Positions 8,793 to 16,554 of a stretch of 64,000 nt of DNA are shown here, piece after piece. Each line of letters begins with the position of its first letter. Position 1 is the first letter of the stretch. This DNA is from Nocardioides zhouii. GTDB taxonomy: Bacteria; Actinomycetota; Actinomycetes; Propionibacteriales; Nocardioidaceae. Made by a program: the position numbers and the translations under genes. Under the pieces are notes generated by a model, which made no database searches, was not told the origin of the DNA, and saw nothing but the letters and a program-made list of their open reading frames with translations. The stretch is taken from positions 1 through 64,000 of the forward strand of contig NZ_SDWV01000001.1 of assembly GCF_004137345.1 (NCBI RefSeq), in the 5' to 3' direction.

Positions 8793-9599
8793 CCCTGCGG
8801 GAGTGGCTGAATAGACAGGGTAGTACCTGTACCAGTCGCGGCCGGTCAGCACCTCGACCGCGAACTCATACCCACGTCCCACCAGCAGACGCTCCCATTC
8901 GCCGGCCGAGAGAAGGACATTGCGCCCGTTGAAGACGTAGCGGCTGATGAGGACGCGCTCTGCGTCCGTCAGCGCCTGGTCGCTGTCGATCTCTGCGAAC
9001 AACCTCACATTGTCCAGGTGCTTCCCGTCCCAGCAACACCGCAGGTGCCCGAGCAGGCGCATGCCGAAACCGAACTCCGCCGGGTCGAGGCTCCCTTCCC
9101 GGTAGCGTGCCACGAGCCTAGGATGGGACTCAGCGTCGAGGTCGAGGCCTTCGGGGACCACCGGGTGACGAGTGACCAACCGTCCGCCGGGCCGTAGGAC
9201 GTCGCGCACGCACGTGAGCAGCTCACCCATGCCGTCCACGTCGGAGCTGTTGGGAAAGCCCCCGTCGGTGAGCACGGCGTCGACTCCTCGGGCGTATCGC
9301 GGGAGATCCCGCCAGTCGGCCTGGACGATCTCTTCACGCTCACGTCCTTCAGGCCACTCCCCGAACGCGGCCACCGCCTCGGGGCTCATGTCGATGGAGA
9401 CCACCCGTTCGAAACGAGAGAGAGCCAGCGTCCGCAGCTCGGGGGTCATGCCGAGGACGACCGCCGACTCACGGCGCCCGTCCGGGAGAGCGCGCGCATA
9501 TGCCGCGATCTCGGGCGGGCACGGGCTACCCGCCTCGTGGCGGATGCGGCGTGCGGCGTCGTCGATGCGCGCGAGCAGGGTTTCCTTGTCCCAGCTCAC
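8778..9599 (-). CDS. Class I SAM-dependent methyltransferase
   Basis: 273-residue protein. Motif I appears as AVVLGMTPELR, followed by RFERVVSIDMSPEAV (acidic residue expected to bind SAM ribose), then QADWRDLP and DAVLTDGGFPN as motifs II-III, and LRPGGRLVTRHPV. This is the order of a Rossmann methyltransferase. GTG 9599 was chosen because it makes a GTGA overlap with the stop codon of the PP-loop gene upstream; an ATG at 9638 is the alternative (286 residues). The tight coupling suggests the two act on the same molecule, which is unknown. Confidence 0.8.
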   Translation of the reverse strand: MSWDKETLLARIDDAARRIRHEAGSPCPPEIAAYARALPDGRRESAVVLGMTPELRTLALSRFERVVSIDMSPEAVAAFGEWPEGREREEIVQADWRDLPRYARGVDAVLTDGGFPNSSDVDGMGELLTCVRDVLRPGGRLVTRHPVVPEGLDLDAESHPRLVARYREGSLDPAEFGFGMRLLGHLRCCWDGKHLDNVRLFAEIDSDQALTDAERVLISRYVFNGRNVLLSAGEWERLLVGRGYEFAVEVLTGRDWYRYYPVYSATPAGSGTG

Positions 9600-10687
9600 G
9601 AGCTGGATCTCAACCGCCGCCGCACGGCACCACCCCATGACGTGCTGGCGCGGAGACTGCGACCGCGCCAAGATCGGCTTCGACGCAGCAGACGCTGCAC
9701 GGCAGGGCCCAGGTCGTCGGGCAGCCCGTCGGCGGCCATCTCCTCCCAGACCACCGCAACTCCCGCAGGGAGGTGACGCAGAGCGTCCACCCGCCTGGGC
9801 AGATCGCGTCCATCGAAGGTCTTGAACTGGGCCAGCTTCTCGGCCTGCGCGAGGTAGCACATGGTCCGCAGGCACTTCTCGCACGCTGAGCAGTTTTGTC
9901 CCGGGCGGCGGTGTTCCCAGCACACCCGGAGGTGCTCCTGGACGAGGGGTTCGTCCGCGATGACACGCAGCTTCTCGCGCTTCCACAGCTCGGCCCCGAT
10001 GTGCTGGACAGCGAGAGCACGCGAGGACCACAGGGGATCCAATGTCGGGTGCGTGCCCCAAGGGACGTCCAGCGCGGCGGCGTAGGAGGCAGAGATCCCG
10101 AACTTCCCCACGTGATCGATCAGCGTGTGACCGACCGCGGCGAGAGCGGCGCCGTGGGTGCGCCTCCAGTCCAGGGGCGCCCAGAGCGGGTGCGCCCGGA
10201 GGTTCGTGCTGACCACCACGGCGCGAGCCTCCAGCTTCGCCGCGATCGCGCGCACGGACGCCTCGGCGTGGTCCCCCCGCTCGACATCGGTGAGGGCAAT
10301 GTCGAAGCCGCGCACGAATACCAGGTCGTCCCACGGACCGCTGCGCAGCAGCGACCAGAACGAGTCGACCCCAGCGCTGAAGCAGAGTGCGCGACCCGAC
10401 TGCGGACCAGGGGCGTCCTCCCCTGCCTCGGGACGCGAGAGCTCGATCCCCCACCAGTCGCGGACCGTCTCGGCAATGACACCCACGCCCGCCGCAAACT
10501 GTGGGTCGACTCGTATACCGGCACCTGCGGCTCGTCCGCCGAAGGCGACGGCGGCCGCGTGCGCCTCGGGTGACGCCCGCAGCGTGAGATCCGGTGAGGT
10601 GAACCACAGCCCCTCGCCGAGGACGTCGAATTCGACCCTGCTCCAACGGTCGCCACACGGACCAGCGGCCCGACTCTCCGTCGCCAT
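9596..10687 (-). CDS. QueC-like PP-loop ATPase domain protein, unknown substrate
   Basis: 363-residue protein. LCFSAGVDSFWSLL (about 101-114) matches the PP-loop SGGVDS pyrophosphatase motif used to adenylate substrates. Near the C-terminus Cys256, Cys266, Cys269 and Cys272 form C-x9-C-x2-C-x2-C followed by LRT, very like the zinc site of 7-cyano-7-deazaguanine synthase QueC. It is much longer than QueC (about 220-240 residues), with an extra N-terminal domain of about 95 residues. No other deazapurine gene is present; it sits with glycan genes and is coupled to a methyltransferase. A role in activating a carboxylate on a surface sugar or nucleotide is inference only. Confidence 0.65.
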   Translation of the reverse strand: MATESRAAGPCGDRWSRVEFDVLGEGLWFTSPDLTLRASPEAHAAAVAFGGRAAGAGIRVDPQFAAGVGVIAETVRDWWGIELSRPEAGEDAPGPQSGRALCFSAGVDSFWSLLRSGPWDDLVFVRGFDIALTDVERGDHAEASVRAIAAKLEARAVVVSTNLRAHPLWAPLDWRRTHGAALAAVGHTLIDHVGKFGISASYAAALDVPWGTHPTLDPLWSSRALAVQHIGAELWKREKLRVIADEPLVQEHLRVCWEHRRPGQNCSACEKCLRTMCYLAQAEKLAQFKTFDGRDLPRRVDALRHLPAGVAVVWEEMAADGLPDDLGPAVQRLLRRSRSWRGRSLRASTSWGGAVRRRLRSSS

Positions 10688-10737
10688 CCGCGCACCCTAT
10701 CCACCGCGGGGCCGGCCTGACCTGGCGCAAGGACTTC

Positions 10738-10783
10738 GTGGTGGGGCGGGTGGGGCTCGAACCCACGACCCAAGGATTATGAG
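10738..10783. repeat. attL: 46-bp copy of tRNA-Met 3' end
   Basis: 46 bases identical to 19612-19657 in the same orientation. It covers the tRNA T-arm, variable loop, 3' anticodon stem, part of the anticodon loop and the encoded CCA. The match stops after TATGAG. With the integrase beside the intact tRNA, this is a direct-repeat attachment pair bounding an element of about 8.9 kb. Confidence 0.9.
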
Positions 10784-10923
10784 GACTGAGCCTCAAAACC
10801 CTTGTGCTACTAGGCAATTCACGTGGGAGGCTCCATCCCTCACACGTCGAATCCCCCTCTGTTTAGCGGGGTCCGCTGGCCGGTTGCAACGTCAGAGACA
10901 ACCATCCCGCGAGAGGAACCACC

Positions 10924-11313
10924 ATGACCACCACCGCAGTACCGATCACCCAGCGCCAGCCCTTGACGCCCGTCCGGTGTGCCTCCTGGTGCGCAGACGG
11001 ATCTGGGCACGCACACCAGACGCACGTCGAGGATCAGTACTGCCACTCGATCATGCTCGACATGGCGGCCTCGCTGCACGTTCCCCAGGACGCCGAGCCG
11101 GTGACCGTCTATGCCCGCAAGGAACCGGGCGAGGACACGGCCTACGTAGTCGTCCGGACGCCCGACGACCGGGAGATGCGTTTAACCGTCGACGAGGTGC
11201 AGCGGCTGAGGGAATGCCTCGAACACATGGCGTGGGTGGCCGAACAGGACGCCGGCGCGCGCAACGCCTTCGAGATTGGTCGCGACGTCGGCCGGGACCG
11301 GGACGGGGCGTGA
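10924..11313 (+). CDS. Small Cys/His protein, DUF6907-like
   Basis: 129 residues. RCASWCADGSGHAHQTHVEDQYC gives a Cys/His-rich N-terminal segment that probably binds metal, followed by an alpha/beta part ending in a helix (DEVQRLRECLEHM). Such CxxWC...H proteins are common small genes of actinobacterial mobile elements and are annotated with unknown function; the family label is from memory. AGAGGAA precedes the ATG. It is the first gene inside the left end of the element and is transcribed opposite to the capsid operon. Its stop overlaps the next start. Confidence 0.65.
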   Translation: MTTTAVPITQRQPLTPVRCASWCADGSGHAHQTHVEDQYCHSIMLDMAASLHVPQDAEPVTVYARKEPGEDTAYVVVRTPDDREMRLTVDEVQRLRECLEHMAWVAEQDAGARNAFEIGRDVGRDRDGA

Positions 11314-11570
11314 CGCGCCGAGAGTGGATCGCGGCGACCTGGGCCGAATGGGCGCCGTCCTACCGCTCGGGGCGACTGGACATCGGCCAATTCGTGATCG
11401 TGAGCCGCAAGGAGCTGTCGCGGTGGTCCTGGGAGCACCACGCGAGCGGCGCGAATATGCAACGGGAAGATCCTGCCCATGCCGACCGCATTGCGCCGCT
11501 GGCAGAGCGTGAGTCCCAGCAGGCCGAACCAGTGGCCGTCGTCAGGCATCTTCACGCGGTGCGGGCCTGA
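11310..11570 (+). CDS. Hypothetical small protein of the element
   Basis: 86 residues starting at a GTG that overlaps the upstream stop (GTGA), so probably translationally coupled to it. The N-terminus TRREWIAATWAEWAPSYRSGRLDIGQFVIVSRKEL is Trp-rich, and the C-terminus is acidic and then basic. No recognisable domain. It ends just before a strong bidirectional terminator hairpin (11588-11624) separating it from the convergent DUF4177 gene. Confidence 0.5.
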   Translation: MTRREWIAATWAEWAPSYRSGRLDIGQFVIVSRKELSRWSWEHHASGANMQREDPAHADRIAPLAERESQQAEPVAVVRHLHAVRA

Positions 11571-11587
11571 CCCTCAGCGCAAACAGC

Positions 11588-11624
11588 AGACCATCCCCGG
11601 CGCGGATATCGCCGGGGATGGTCT
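11588..11624. terminator. Bidirectional terminator hairpin
   Basis: A perfect 15-bp stem (11588-11602 with 11610-11624) around a 7-base loop lies between two convergent genes, 17 bases after the rightward gene and 2 bases after the leftward one. The T-tract is short, as is usual in actinobacteria. Confidence 0.8.
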
Positions 11625-11626
11625 TG

Positions 11627-11827
11627 TCAGCCCTTCTGTCGCTCGAAGGTGATGAGAAGCCCATCGGTGCCGCCCGGACCGATGCGGCCCTTCACGTCAA
11701 CGGCCGCCGTCGACTTGAGCTGCCAGCCCTTCGCCGCCCACTCGTTCAGCACGCGCTCCAGCTTGTCGCCCGAAAGGGCTCCGCCGAACATCTTGGATCG
11801 AAGCTCCACACACTTGTATTCGTACAT
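11627..11827 (-). CDS. DUF4177-like small protein
   Basis: 66 residues: MYEYKCVEL, then GDKLERVLNEWAAKGWQL and a final beta strand GLLITFERQKG. This is the pattern of DUF4177 (beta-strand, helix with GW, beta-strand), a family of unknown function common in Gram-positive bacteria and phages. It is the last gene of the leftward capsid-tail transcription unit, 60 bases after the tail-like gene. Confidence 0.7.
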   Translation of the reverse strand: MYEYKCVELRSKMFGGALSGDKLERVLNEWAAKGWQLKSTAAVDVKGRIGPGGTDGLLITFERQKG

Positions 11828-11887
11828 GACAGCGACGCTATCGCGCGCGGACCGAACGCACCCCCATCGGACGGCCGAACCTGGTTC

Positions 11888-13216
11888 TTACGACGACACC
11901 GGGCGCGCGTGGACGTAGAGCGGCCAGTAGGACACAGACACGCTCGTGGTCGACGCCATGGCGCCCTGGGCGAGCAGCCAGATCAAGACGTTGGTCTTGC
12001 CGGGAACCAGCAGCGGGAAGCCGCCGACGTGCCCGAGCATCCCGGTCTTGCCGTCAACGTTCGCGGTGAACGGCGGTGAGCTGTCGACGTAGTAGGCGGA
12101 GTCTTGGACTGCGTCGATCACGCGGGTCGCGCCGACGCTGCCAACGGGCGGATTGATCACTGCCGTGCTGTCGGGCAGGCAGGTCATCAGCCAGTCCACG
12201 ACGACGGTGGCCGTCCCGGATACCCGCTGAAGCTGGATGATTAGCTCGGGACCTGCCGATAACGCCGTGTCGAATCCGACCCCACCACCCGCTACGTGGA
12301 CGAATCCGAGGTCGACGACCTGCGCTGTCGAGGTGTCCGAGAGTGTCGCATAGGCCGCGCCAGAGGGCGTCGGTACGGGCGTGCCGTTCACAAGCAGCCG
12401 CGCGCGCACGGTGCTGCCTGTCGTGGAGAGCTTCATCCGGGCCAGGGCGCGGTGCCTGCCCGCTGTGATGGGGTTCTGCTGCCCGAGGAAGTCGGAGAGG
12501 CGGGTCGTCATCGCGGCGTTGGTGGCGAACGAGACGCTGACACCGGCCCCGCTTGAGTACTCGGCGTTGGACACGTCGGCGGCGTCGGTGCCGTTGACGG
12601 CCAACTCGGCCTCGTAGAAGCGCACGGGGTTGGTCGTGGCGAGAAGCCACTGTTGGCTCGTGATGGCGGTTGTTCCTGTGAAGAGCACGGGCGGGGTTGC
12701 CACGTCGCCCTTCACCGTCGAGATGGTCACGCCGTAGGCCGTGGAGGAGGGCGCGACCGTTGCGGCCGCGATGTCCTCCCGCAGCCCCAGCGCGAACGGC
12801 TCGGCCAGTACCTCGACGGTGAAGGTCCGCATCGCAGCTTGAGCCATCACGTCCACCAACTGAGAGGTGTCCGAGCGGTAGGTGCGGAAGAAGACCGGCT
12901 TCGTCAGCCCGTTCGGCTGATACATCAGGAAGTTGCTCGCCCGGTCGAGCTCGCGCCACAGCTTCTGCATCTCGACGGCTGCAAGATCCTGCGTCGACTT
13001 GCGGCACTCGATCTCCATCGTCAGCGTCCGCGAGTCATACGACGACGACCCCACGTGGATCCCGTCGCGCATCGCATTGGACGCCACCGACCGACGCAGC
13101 CGCGGCGGAGGTGCCGAGAACGACTTCACCCAGAACGACGTCTCGTCGTTGAGGTCGAGGCGCGTGGTCGGGGAGGCGACGATGGAGTCCACGAATCGGA
13201 TCAAGTCAGCCGGCAT
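11888..13216 (-). CDS. Phage tail protein-like (distal-tail or minor tail type)
   Basis: 442 residues. The N-terminal 130 residues (strand-rich, MPADLIRFVDSIVASPTTRLDLND, then SSYDSRTLTMEIECRKS) resemble siphovirus tail-adaptor/Dit-like folds. The rest is Ser/Thr/Gly/Val-rich beta-type sequence, as in phage minor tail proteins, with no collagen-like or enzymatic motif. It overlaps the small gene upstream by 11 bases and is translated with it. In an element without tape measure or baseplate genes it may modify or capture the tail of a helper phage (inference). Confidence 0.6.
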   Translation of the reverse strand: MPADLIRFVDSIVASPTTRLDLNDETSFWVKSFSAPPPRLRRSVASNAMRDGIHVGSSSYDSRTLTMEIECRKSTQDLAAVEMQKLWRELDRASNFLMYQPNGLTKPVFFRTYRSDTSQLVDVMAQAAMRTFTVEVLAEPFALGLREDIAAATVAPSSTAYGVTISTVKGDVATPPVLFTGTTAITSQQWLLATTNPVRFYEAELAVNGTDAADVSNAEYSSGAGVSVSFATNAAMTTRLSDFLGQQNPITAGRHRALARMKLSTTGSTVRARLLVNGTPVPTPSGAAYATLSDTSTAQVVDLGFVHVAGGGVGFDTALSAGPELIIQLQRVSGTATVVVDWLMTCLPDSTAVINPPVGSVGATRVIDAVQDSAYYVDSSPPFTANVDGKTGMLGHVGGFPLLVPGKTNVLIWLLAQGAMASTTSVSVSYWPLYVHARPVSS

Positions 13217-13379
13217 GCTCAGCCTCCTCGAGCCAGGCCAGAGCGTCAGCCAGGGAGTCCTCGAGCTGGGTCCGGCGCCAGTCTTCGGTCGCGGGGTCGT
13301 CGAGGGCCTTGCGGAAGCTCGCTACGTGCCCGCGGACCTCGGTCACGCGTTCGGGGGTGTAGATGGTGCTGGTGGTCAC
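13206..13379 (-). CDS. Small acidic helical protein between capsid and tail genes
   Basis: 57 residues beginning TTSTIYTPERVTEVRG and ending WLEEAEHAG, with a helical, acidic C-terminal half. The GTG start at 13379 follows AGAAGGGA at good spacing, and its last 11 bases overlap the start of the tail-like gene, supporting translation. Size and position between capsid and tail genes resemble small head-tail or scaffold-type proteins, but no family is recognised. Confidence 0.55.
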   Translation of the reverse strand: MTTSTIYTPERVTEVRGHVASFRKALDDPATEDWRRTQLEDSLADALAWLEEAEHAG

Positions 13380-13538
13380 GGCGCTGTCCCTTCTGGGGAG
13401 GTTGTGCTGTGGCGGCGGCGCTGGGGTGTCTCAGCGTAAGAAGGGAACAAAGAGCGCTCGGCCCCATCCATCCCGTCCGCGGAGCGTGTCCGCGCGGGTG
13501 AGGTTCACGCCGCCTGCCACAGCGGTCAGTGGGTCAGA

Positions 13539-14924
13539 TCACGGCCGGACGCCGGTGACGACGTCGAAAGCCTTCGGGCGGGCCGGGACCATGTCGCCGC
13601 GCCACCATGCGACGAAGCCGTACTGGCCGTTGTCGGGCATGAAGCGCTCGGTGAGCAGCGTGATCTGCAGCTCGGTGCGCACGCCGATCATCAGCTGGTT
13701 CCAATCAGCCGTGAACACGTCCGAGGTGTCGCTGCTCGTGCCGACCGTCAGGTTCGAGGGCACCTGGTTGGTGGTGTACCGCTCGATGTCGTCGAGGTAG
13801 GCCGGCGGCTGGACGTAGGAGCCGTCCGTCGCCGTGATGAGCGACAGGGTGCGCAGCGTGCGATCCGCGAGGATCTGCGCGTTGGGCTCCTCGTTGTTGT
13901 CCCGGATCCGTCCGACCGAGTTCACCAGGGCGGCCCACGTCGGGGTCGCGCCGTTGGTGGCGAGCGGGGTCTTGGTGACATTCGGGTCGGTCTTGATCCC
14001 CCGGGGCTGGACCGCGGTGGCGGTGCCGTCGCCAGTGCCGTAGAGCGCGGCGAGGTCGACGCTCAGCGCCAGAGCCGAGCCGAACGCGGCCTCGAGCTGG
14101 CCCTCGATGTCAGTGTCCTCGACGAGCTCGCGCGAGACCTTCGTGTAGGCAGCCAGGCTCTTGGCGATCAGCGTGACCTTGTCCATCGTGGGGTCGGTCT
14201 CAGCGATGGCCGCGTTCTCCGCACGCCAGGCGAGCGTCGGGTCAGTGAGCCAGCGGGCGACGTCGAGCGTCCTGCTCTCCATCGGGACGGTGGTCGCACC
14301 GGCCTGCATCACGCGGGTCTTCTTGCGGGCCAGGTCGATGATGCGCGTGGACAGCACCGTGGGCAGCATGACGCCGCCGGCACCGGCGGAGCCACCGGAC
14401 AGAGCCATCTGGATGCGCTCAGCGTCCGCATCCCGCCAGTCGCCGGTGAAGGCGCCTCGCAGGTACTTGGTCAGGCTCAGGTCGGCACGCCCCGAATCCT
14501 CAAGCGCATTGCGGACCTCAGGCGGGTGCTCAAACCCGCGGGCCTGTGCGTAGCCAGCGAACGTCTGGCCCTTCGCCAGTGGGGCACCCTCGCGGTACTT
14601 CGCAGAGGCGGGGTCGTGCGTCGGAGCCATGACGCCAGTCCGGTTCACGGTGTTCGCCGCGATGATGTCGGTCAGCTCGTCGTAGACCGACTCGGCCTTC
14701 GAGTAAGCGCGCATGTCGGCCGCGCGCATCTTCTCGCCTTCCGGCGTCCGCTTCATGATTGTGTTCATGACGTCCCAGCAGTCCGCGCGCAGCGCCGTGG
14801 CGGAGTCGGCGGCGTTGAGACCGGACCAGCCCTGGCCGTTGCGCAGGGCGTTCATCTCGTCGTCGGTGGGCAGCTTCGGCGTGGTGGCCTTCGGCTGGTT
14901 CGGGTTGCTCGGTGTGGTGCTCAT
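13539..14924 (-). CDS. HK97-fold phage major capsid protein
   Basis: 461 residues. The N-terminal 150 residues are charged and helical, like the scaffolding delta-domain. The core then reads GGVMLPTVLSTRIIDLARKKTRVMQAG, RWLTDPTLAWRAENAAIAETDPT, SRELVEDTDIEGQLEAAFGSAL, and LYGTGDGTATAVQPRGI, which is the standard HK97-type major capsid order, ending with AWWRGDMVPARPKAFDVVTGVRP. Length matches the phiRv1/phiRv2 capsid proteins (about 470 residues, from memory). AGGAGG sits 6 bases before ATG, giving a strong ribosome site. No prohead protease is encoded, so how the delta-domain would be removed is unclear. Confidence 0.92.
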   Translation of the reverse strand: MSTTPSNPNQPKATTPKLPTDDEMNALRNGQGWSGLNAADSATALRADCWDVMNTIMKRTPEGEKMRAADMRAYSKAESVYDELTDIIAANTVNRTGVMAPTHDPASAKYREGAPLAKGQTFAGYAQARGFEHPPEVRNALEDSGRADLSLTKYLRGAFTGDWRDADAERIQMALSGGSAGAGGVMLPTVLSTRIIDLARKKTRVMQAGATTVPMESRTLDVARWLTDPTLAWRAENAAIAETDPTMDKVTLIAKSLAAYTKVSRELVEDTDIEGQLEAAFGSALALSVDLAALYGTGDGTATAVQPRGIKTDPNVTKTPLATNGATPTWAALVNSVGRIRDNNEEPNAQILADRTLRTLSLITATDGSYVQPPAYLDDIERYTTNQVPSNLTVGTSSDTSDVFTADWNQLMIGVRTELQITLLTERFMPDNGQYGFVAWWRGDMVPARPKAFDVVTGVRP

Positions 14925-14975
14925 GTGGGCCTCCTAGAGGCAACGCAGTGGCAGAGGGGATGGTGCTTCTCTCCA

Positions 14976-15036
14976 CCGCGGTGCGGGGCACTCACACGGG
15001 GCTTCGACGCATCCGCGGTGCGGGGCACTCGCACGG
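14976..15036. repeat. Direct repeat in the capsid-gene leader
   Basis: Two 24-base units (14976-14999 and 15013-15036) differ at one base and lie 37 bases apart in the 148-base gap upstream of the capsid gene. Their core GCGGTGCGGGGC recurs at 16137-16148. They may be operator sites for capsid expression; the binding protein is unknown. Confidence 0.6.
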
Positions 15037-15072
15037 AACTACAACACGTCTCGAAGAGAATCCTACTCGGGA

Positions 15073-15348
15073 TCACGGACATTCGCCTCGCAACTCGCGC
15101 AGGGCATCAGCGACAGGGTCATCGCCAGGACCGAGCAGCTTGCCCGGGCGGTCGTCGTTCATCAGCTCGGCCTCGGCCGTCAGCTCGAGAGAGCGTCGCT
15201 CCCGGATCACCCCGACCAGCGCGCGAGACATCAGGCCGGCGAACGCGGTCAGCTCGGAGTCCTCGAGCGCCACCTCGTCATACATCACGGCCAGCCGCTT
15301 CAGGGTCACGGTGTCGACCTGGGCGACGTCGTGCTGGGTGATGTTCAC
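15073..15348 (-). CDS. Hypothetical element protein
   Basis: 91 residues from GTG 15348, which overlaps the stop codon of the upstream RHH-like gene (GTGA). The sequence is mostly helical (TLKRLAVMYDEVALEDSELTAFAGLMSRALVGVIRERRSLELTAEAELMND). No family recognised. It is the last gene of the overlapping early operon, 148 bases before the capsid gene. A small-terminase-like or adaptor role would fit the position but is unsupported. Confidence 0.55.
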   Translation of the reverse strand: MNITQHDVAQVDTVTLKRLAVMYDEVALEDSELTAFAGLMSRALVGVIRERRSLELTAEAELMNDDRPGKLLGPGDDPVADALRELRGECP

Positions 15349-15974
15349 AAGGTGTCCGGATCGAACGGTGCGTCCGGGCCGACGCCCTCGATAGGCAGGT
15401 TCGTGCCGAATTCGGCCTCGAACTCCTCCCGCCGCGACCACCACTCGCCAGCCGCGGCGAGGTCGTCGACGGGATGCCAGTCCCGTGGCTCAAAAGAAAC
15501 CAACCTGGACACGTCCGTGTTGGCATTCGGGTTCGGCTGCGACAGCTGGCGACCATCCGGAGCGGTGATCCCGTAGCCCAACAAGCGCAGCAGCCTGCGG
15601 CTTCTGATCTCCTCGACCGGGGTGCGGTCCACCGCGCTACCGAGATACGTCTTCTCGAGCTCGGTCAACAGTCGCCCAAGCTCTCGCGCGTGTTGGGCGC
15701 CGTTGCTCGGGTCCACGTCGAGTCGTCGAGCCAACTCGAGGGCAACCGCCGCCCGCAAGTCACCTTGCAAGTCTTCTGACAGCCGATCGAGCTGATCGCG
15801 TGTCGCCGTCTCGACGGCGCCCACAATCACCCCGCTCTCCTCGGCCAGCGCTCTCTCCAAAGCAATGCGGAGGTACTGCGAGGCGGTCACCTTCCGAGCC
15901 TTCGCGGCCGCGTCTATGCGCCCAGCTAGGACGACTGGGACTTTGGTGGAGATGACGGTCGTGTTCGTGCTCAT
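15345..15974 (-). CDS. RHH-like DNA-binding protein with unknown C-terminal domain
   Basis: 209 residues. The first 45 residues (TTVISTKVPVVLAGRIDAAA, then KVTASQYLRIALERAL) read as strand-helix-helix typical of ribbon-helix-helix DNA-binding domains. A helical middle (about 55-130) contains LDVDPSNGAQHARELGRLLTELE, reminiscent of actinophage small-terminase helices, and the C-terminal 60 residues are Trp- and acid-rich. It could regulate the element or recognise DNA for packaging; both are inference. It overlaps both neighbours by 4 bases. Confidence 0.55.
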   Translation of the reverse strand: MSTNTTVISTKVPVVLAGRIDAAAKARKVTASQYLRIALERALAEESGVIVGAVETATRDQLDRLSEDLQGDLRAAVALELARRLDVDPSNGAQHARELGRLLTELEKTYLGSAVDRTPVEEIRSRRLLRLLGYGITAPDGRQLSQPNPNANTDVSRLVSFEPRDWHPVDDLAAAGEWWSRREEFEAEFGTNLPIEGVGPDAPFDPDTL

Positions 15975-16315
15975 TTGCGCTCCATGCTTGAGGTAGACCG
16001 AAGTCGAGGGTCAGTGGATGTATGGCGGCTGACTGAAGGGGTCACCTGCTCAGACGGGGGACTTCGTAGGGCCATACCCCCAGGGCCATCCGAGACTTGG
16101 TGGTCGACCGAGATGACCCCAACAGTCAATCTCGTCGCGGTGCGGGGCGATCTGGGACTTGATTCCGAACGCGTGGTGCGCATCCGGCAGGCGTCGCTGC
16201 ACCATCGGCGCGCCCTTCCTCGGCGCCTGTTGCCGGCAGGTTGTCGCTCGACTTCGACGCCGCATCCATCGCATGACGTCACAAGCTCGAAGGTGGGGGC
16301 GACTGCGCGGCTCAC
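15971..16315 (-). CDS. Small zinc-finger-like protein
   Basis: 114 residues from GTG 16315. CDGCGVEVERQP...RRWCSDACRMRTTR gives C-x2-C and C-x3-C pairs, as in short bacterial zinc fingers of the YCSxxCR type. The C-terminal 60 residues are polar and low in structure. Both ends make 4-base overlaps (GTGA with the upstream gene, ATGA with the downstream one), the main evidence that the frame is translated. Confidence 0.5.
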   Translation of the reverse strand: MSRAVAPTFELVTSCDGCGVEVERQPAGNRRRGRARRWCSDACRMRTTRSESSPRSPRTATRLTVGVISVDHQVSDGPGGMALRSPPSEQVTPSVSRHTSTDPRLRSTSSMERK

Positions 16316-16554
16316 CGGCTGTCCCTTTCGTCATGGCCGTAGAGGACGGCGACGACGGACACCACAGCAGACACCCGACTCAGGCGCATACTCATCACAT
16401 CGGTCGGGATCAGGAGCATGTCGTCGGCCTGGGTGCGCAGCTCGTCGACCTCGGCCTTGATCCAGGCAAGCGCCTCGATGTCGTCGGCGAAGTGCAGCGG
16501 CTCGCGCCCGCGTCGTGCCCGGACGGTGACCAGGTCGTGCAGAGTGGCGCTCAT
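16312..16554 (-). CDS. Hypothetical element protein
   Basis: 80 residues: MSATLHDLVTVRARRGREPLHFADDIEALAWIKAEVDELR, mostly helical and acidic in the middle, then a hydrophobic VSAVVSVVAVLYG stretch near the end. No family recognised. Its ATG overlaps the stop of the winged-helix gene (ATGA), and its stop overlaps the next start. Confidence 0.5.
   Translation of the reverse strand: MSATLHDLVTVRARRGREPLHFADDIEALAWIKAEVDELRTQADDMLLIPTDVMSMRLSRVSAVVSVVAVLYGHDERDSR

Noticed and set aside
10741..10830. A second tRNA-Met gene at the left end of the element
   Set aside because: Identity with the tRNA stops in the anticodon loop; the following bases do not complete a cloverleaf.
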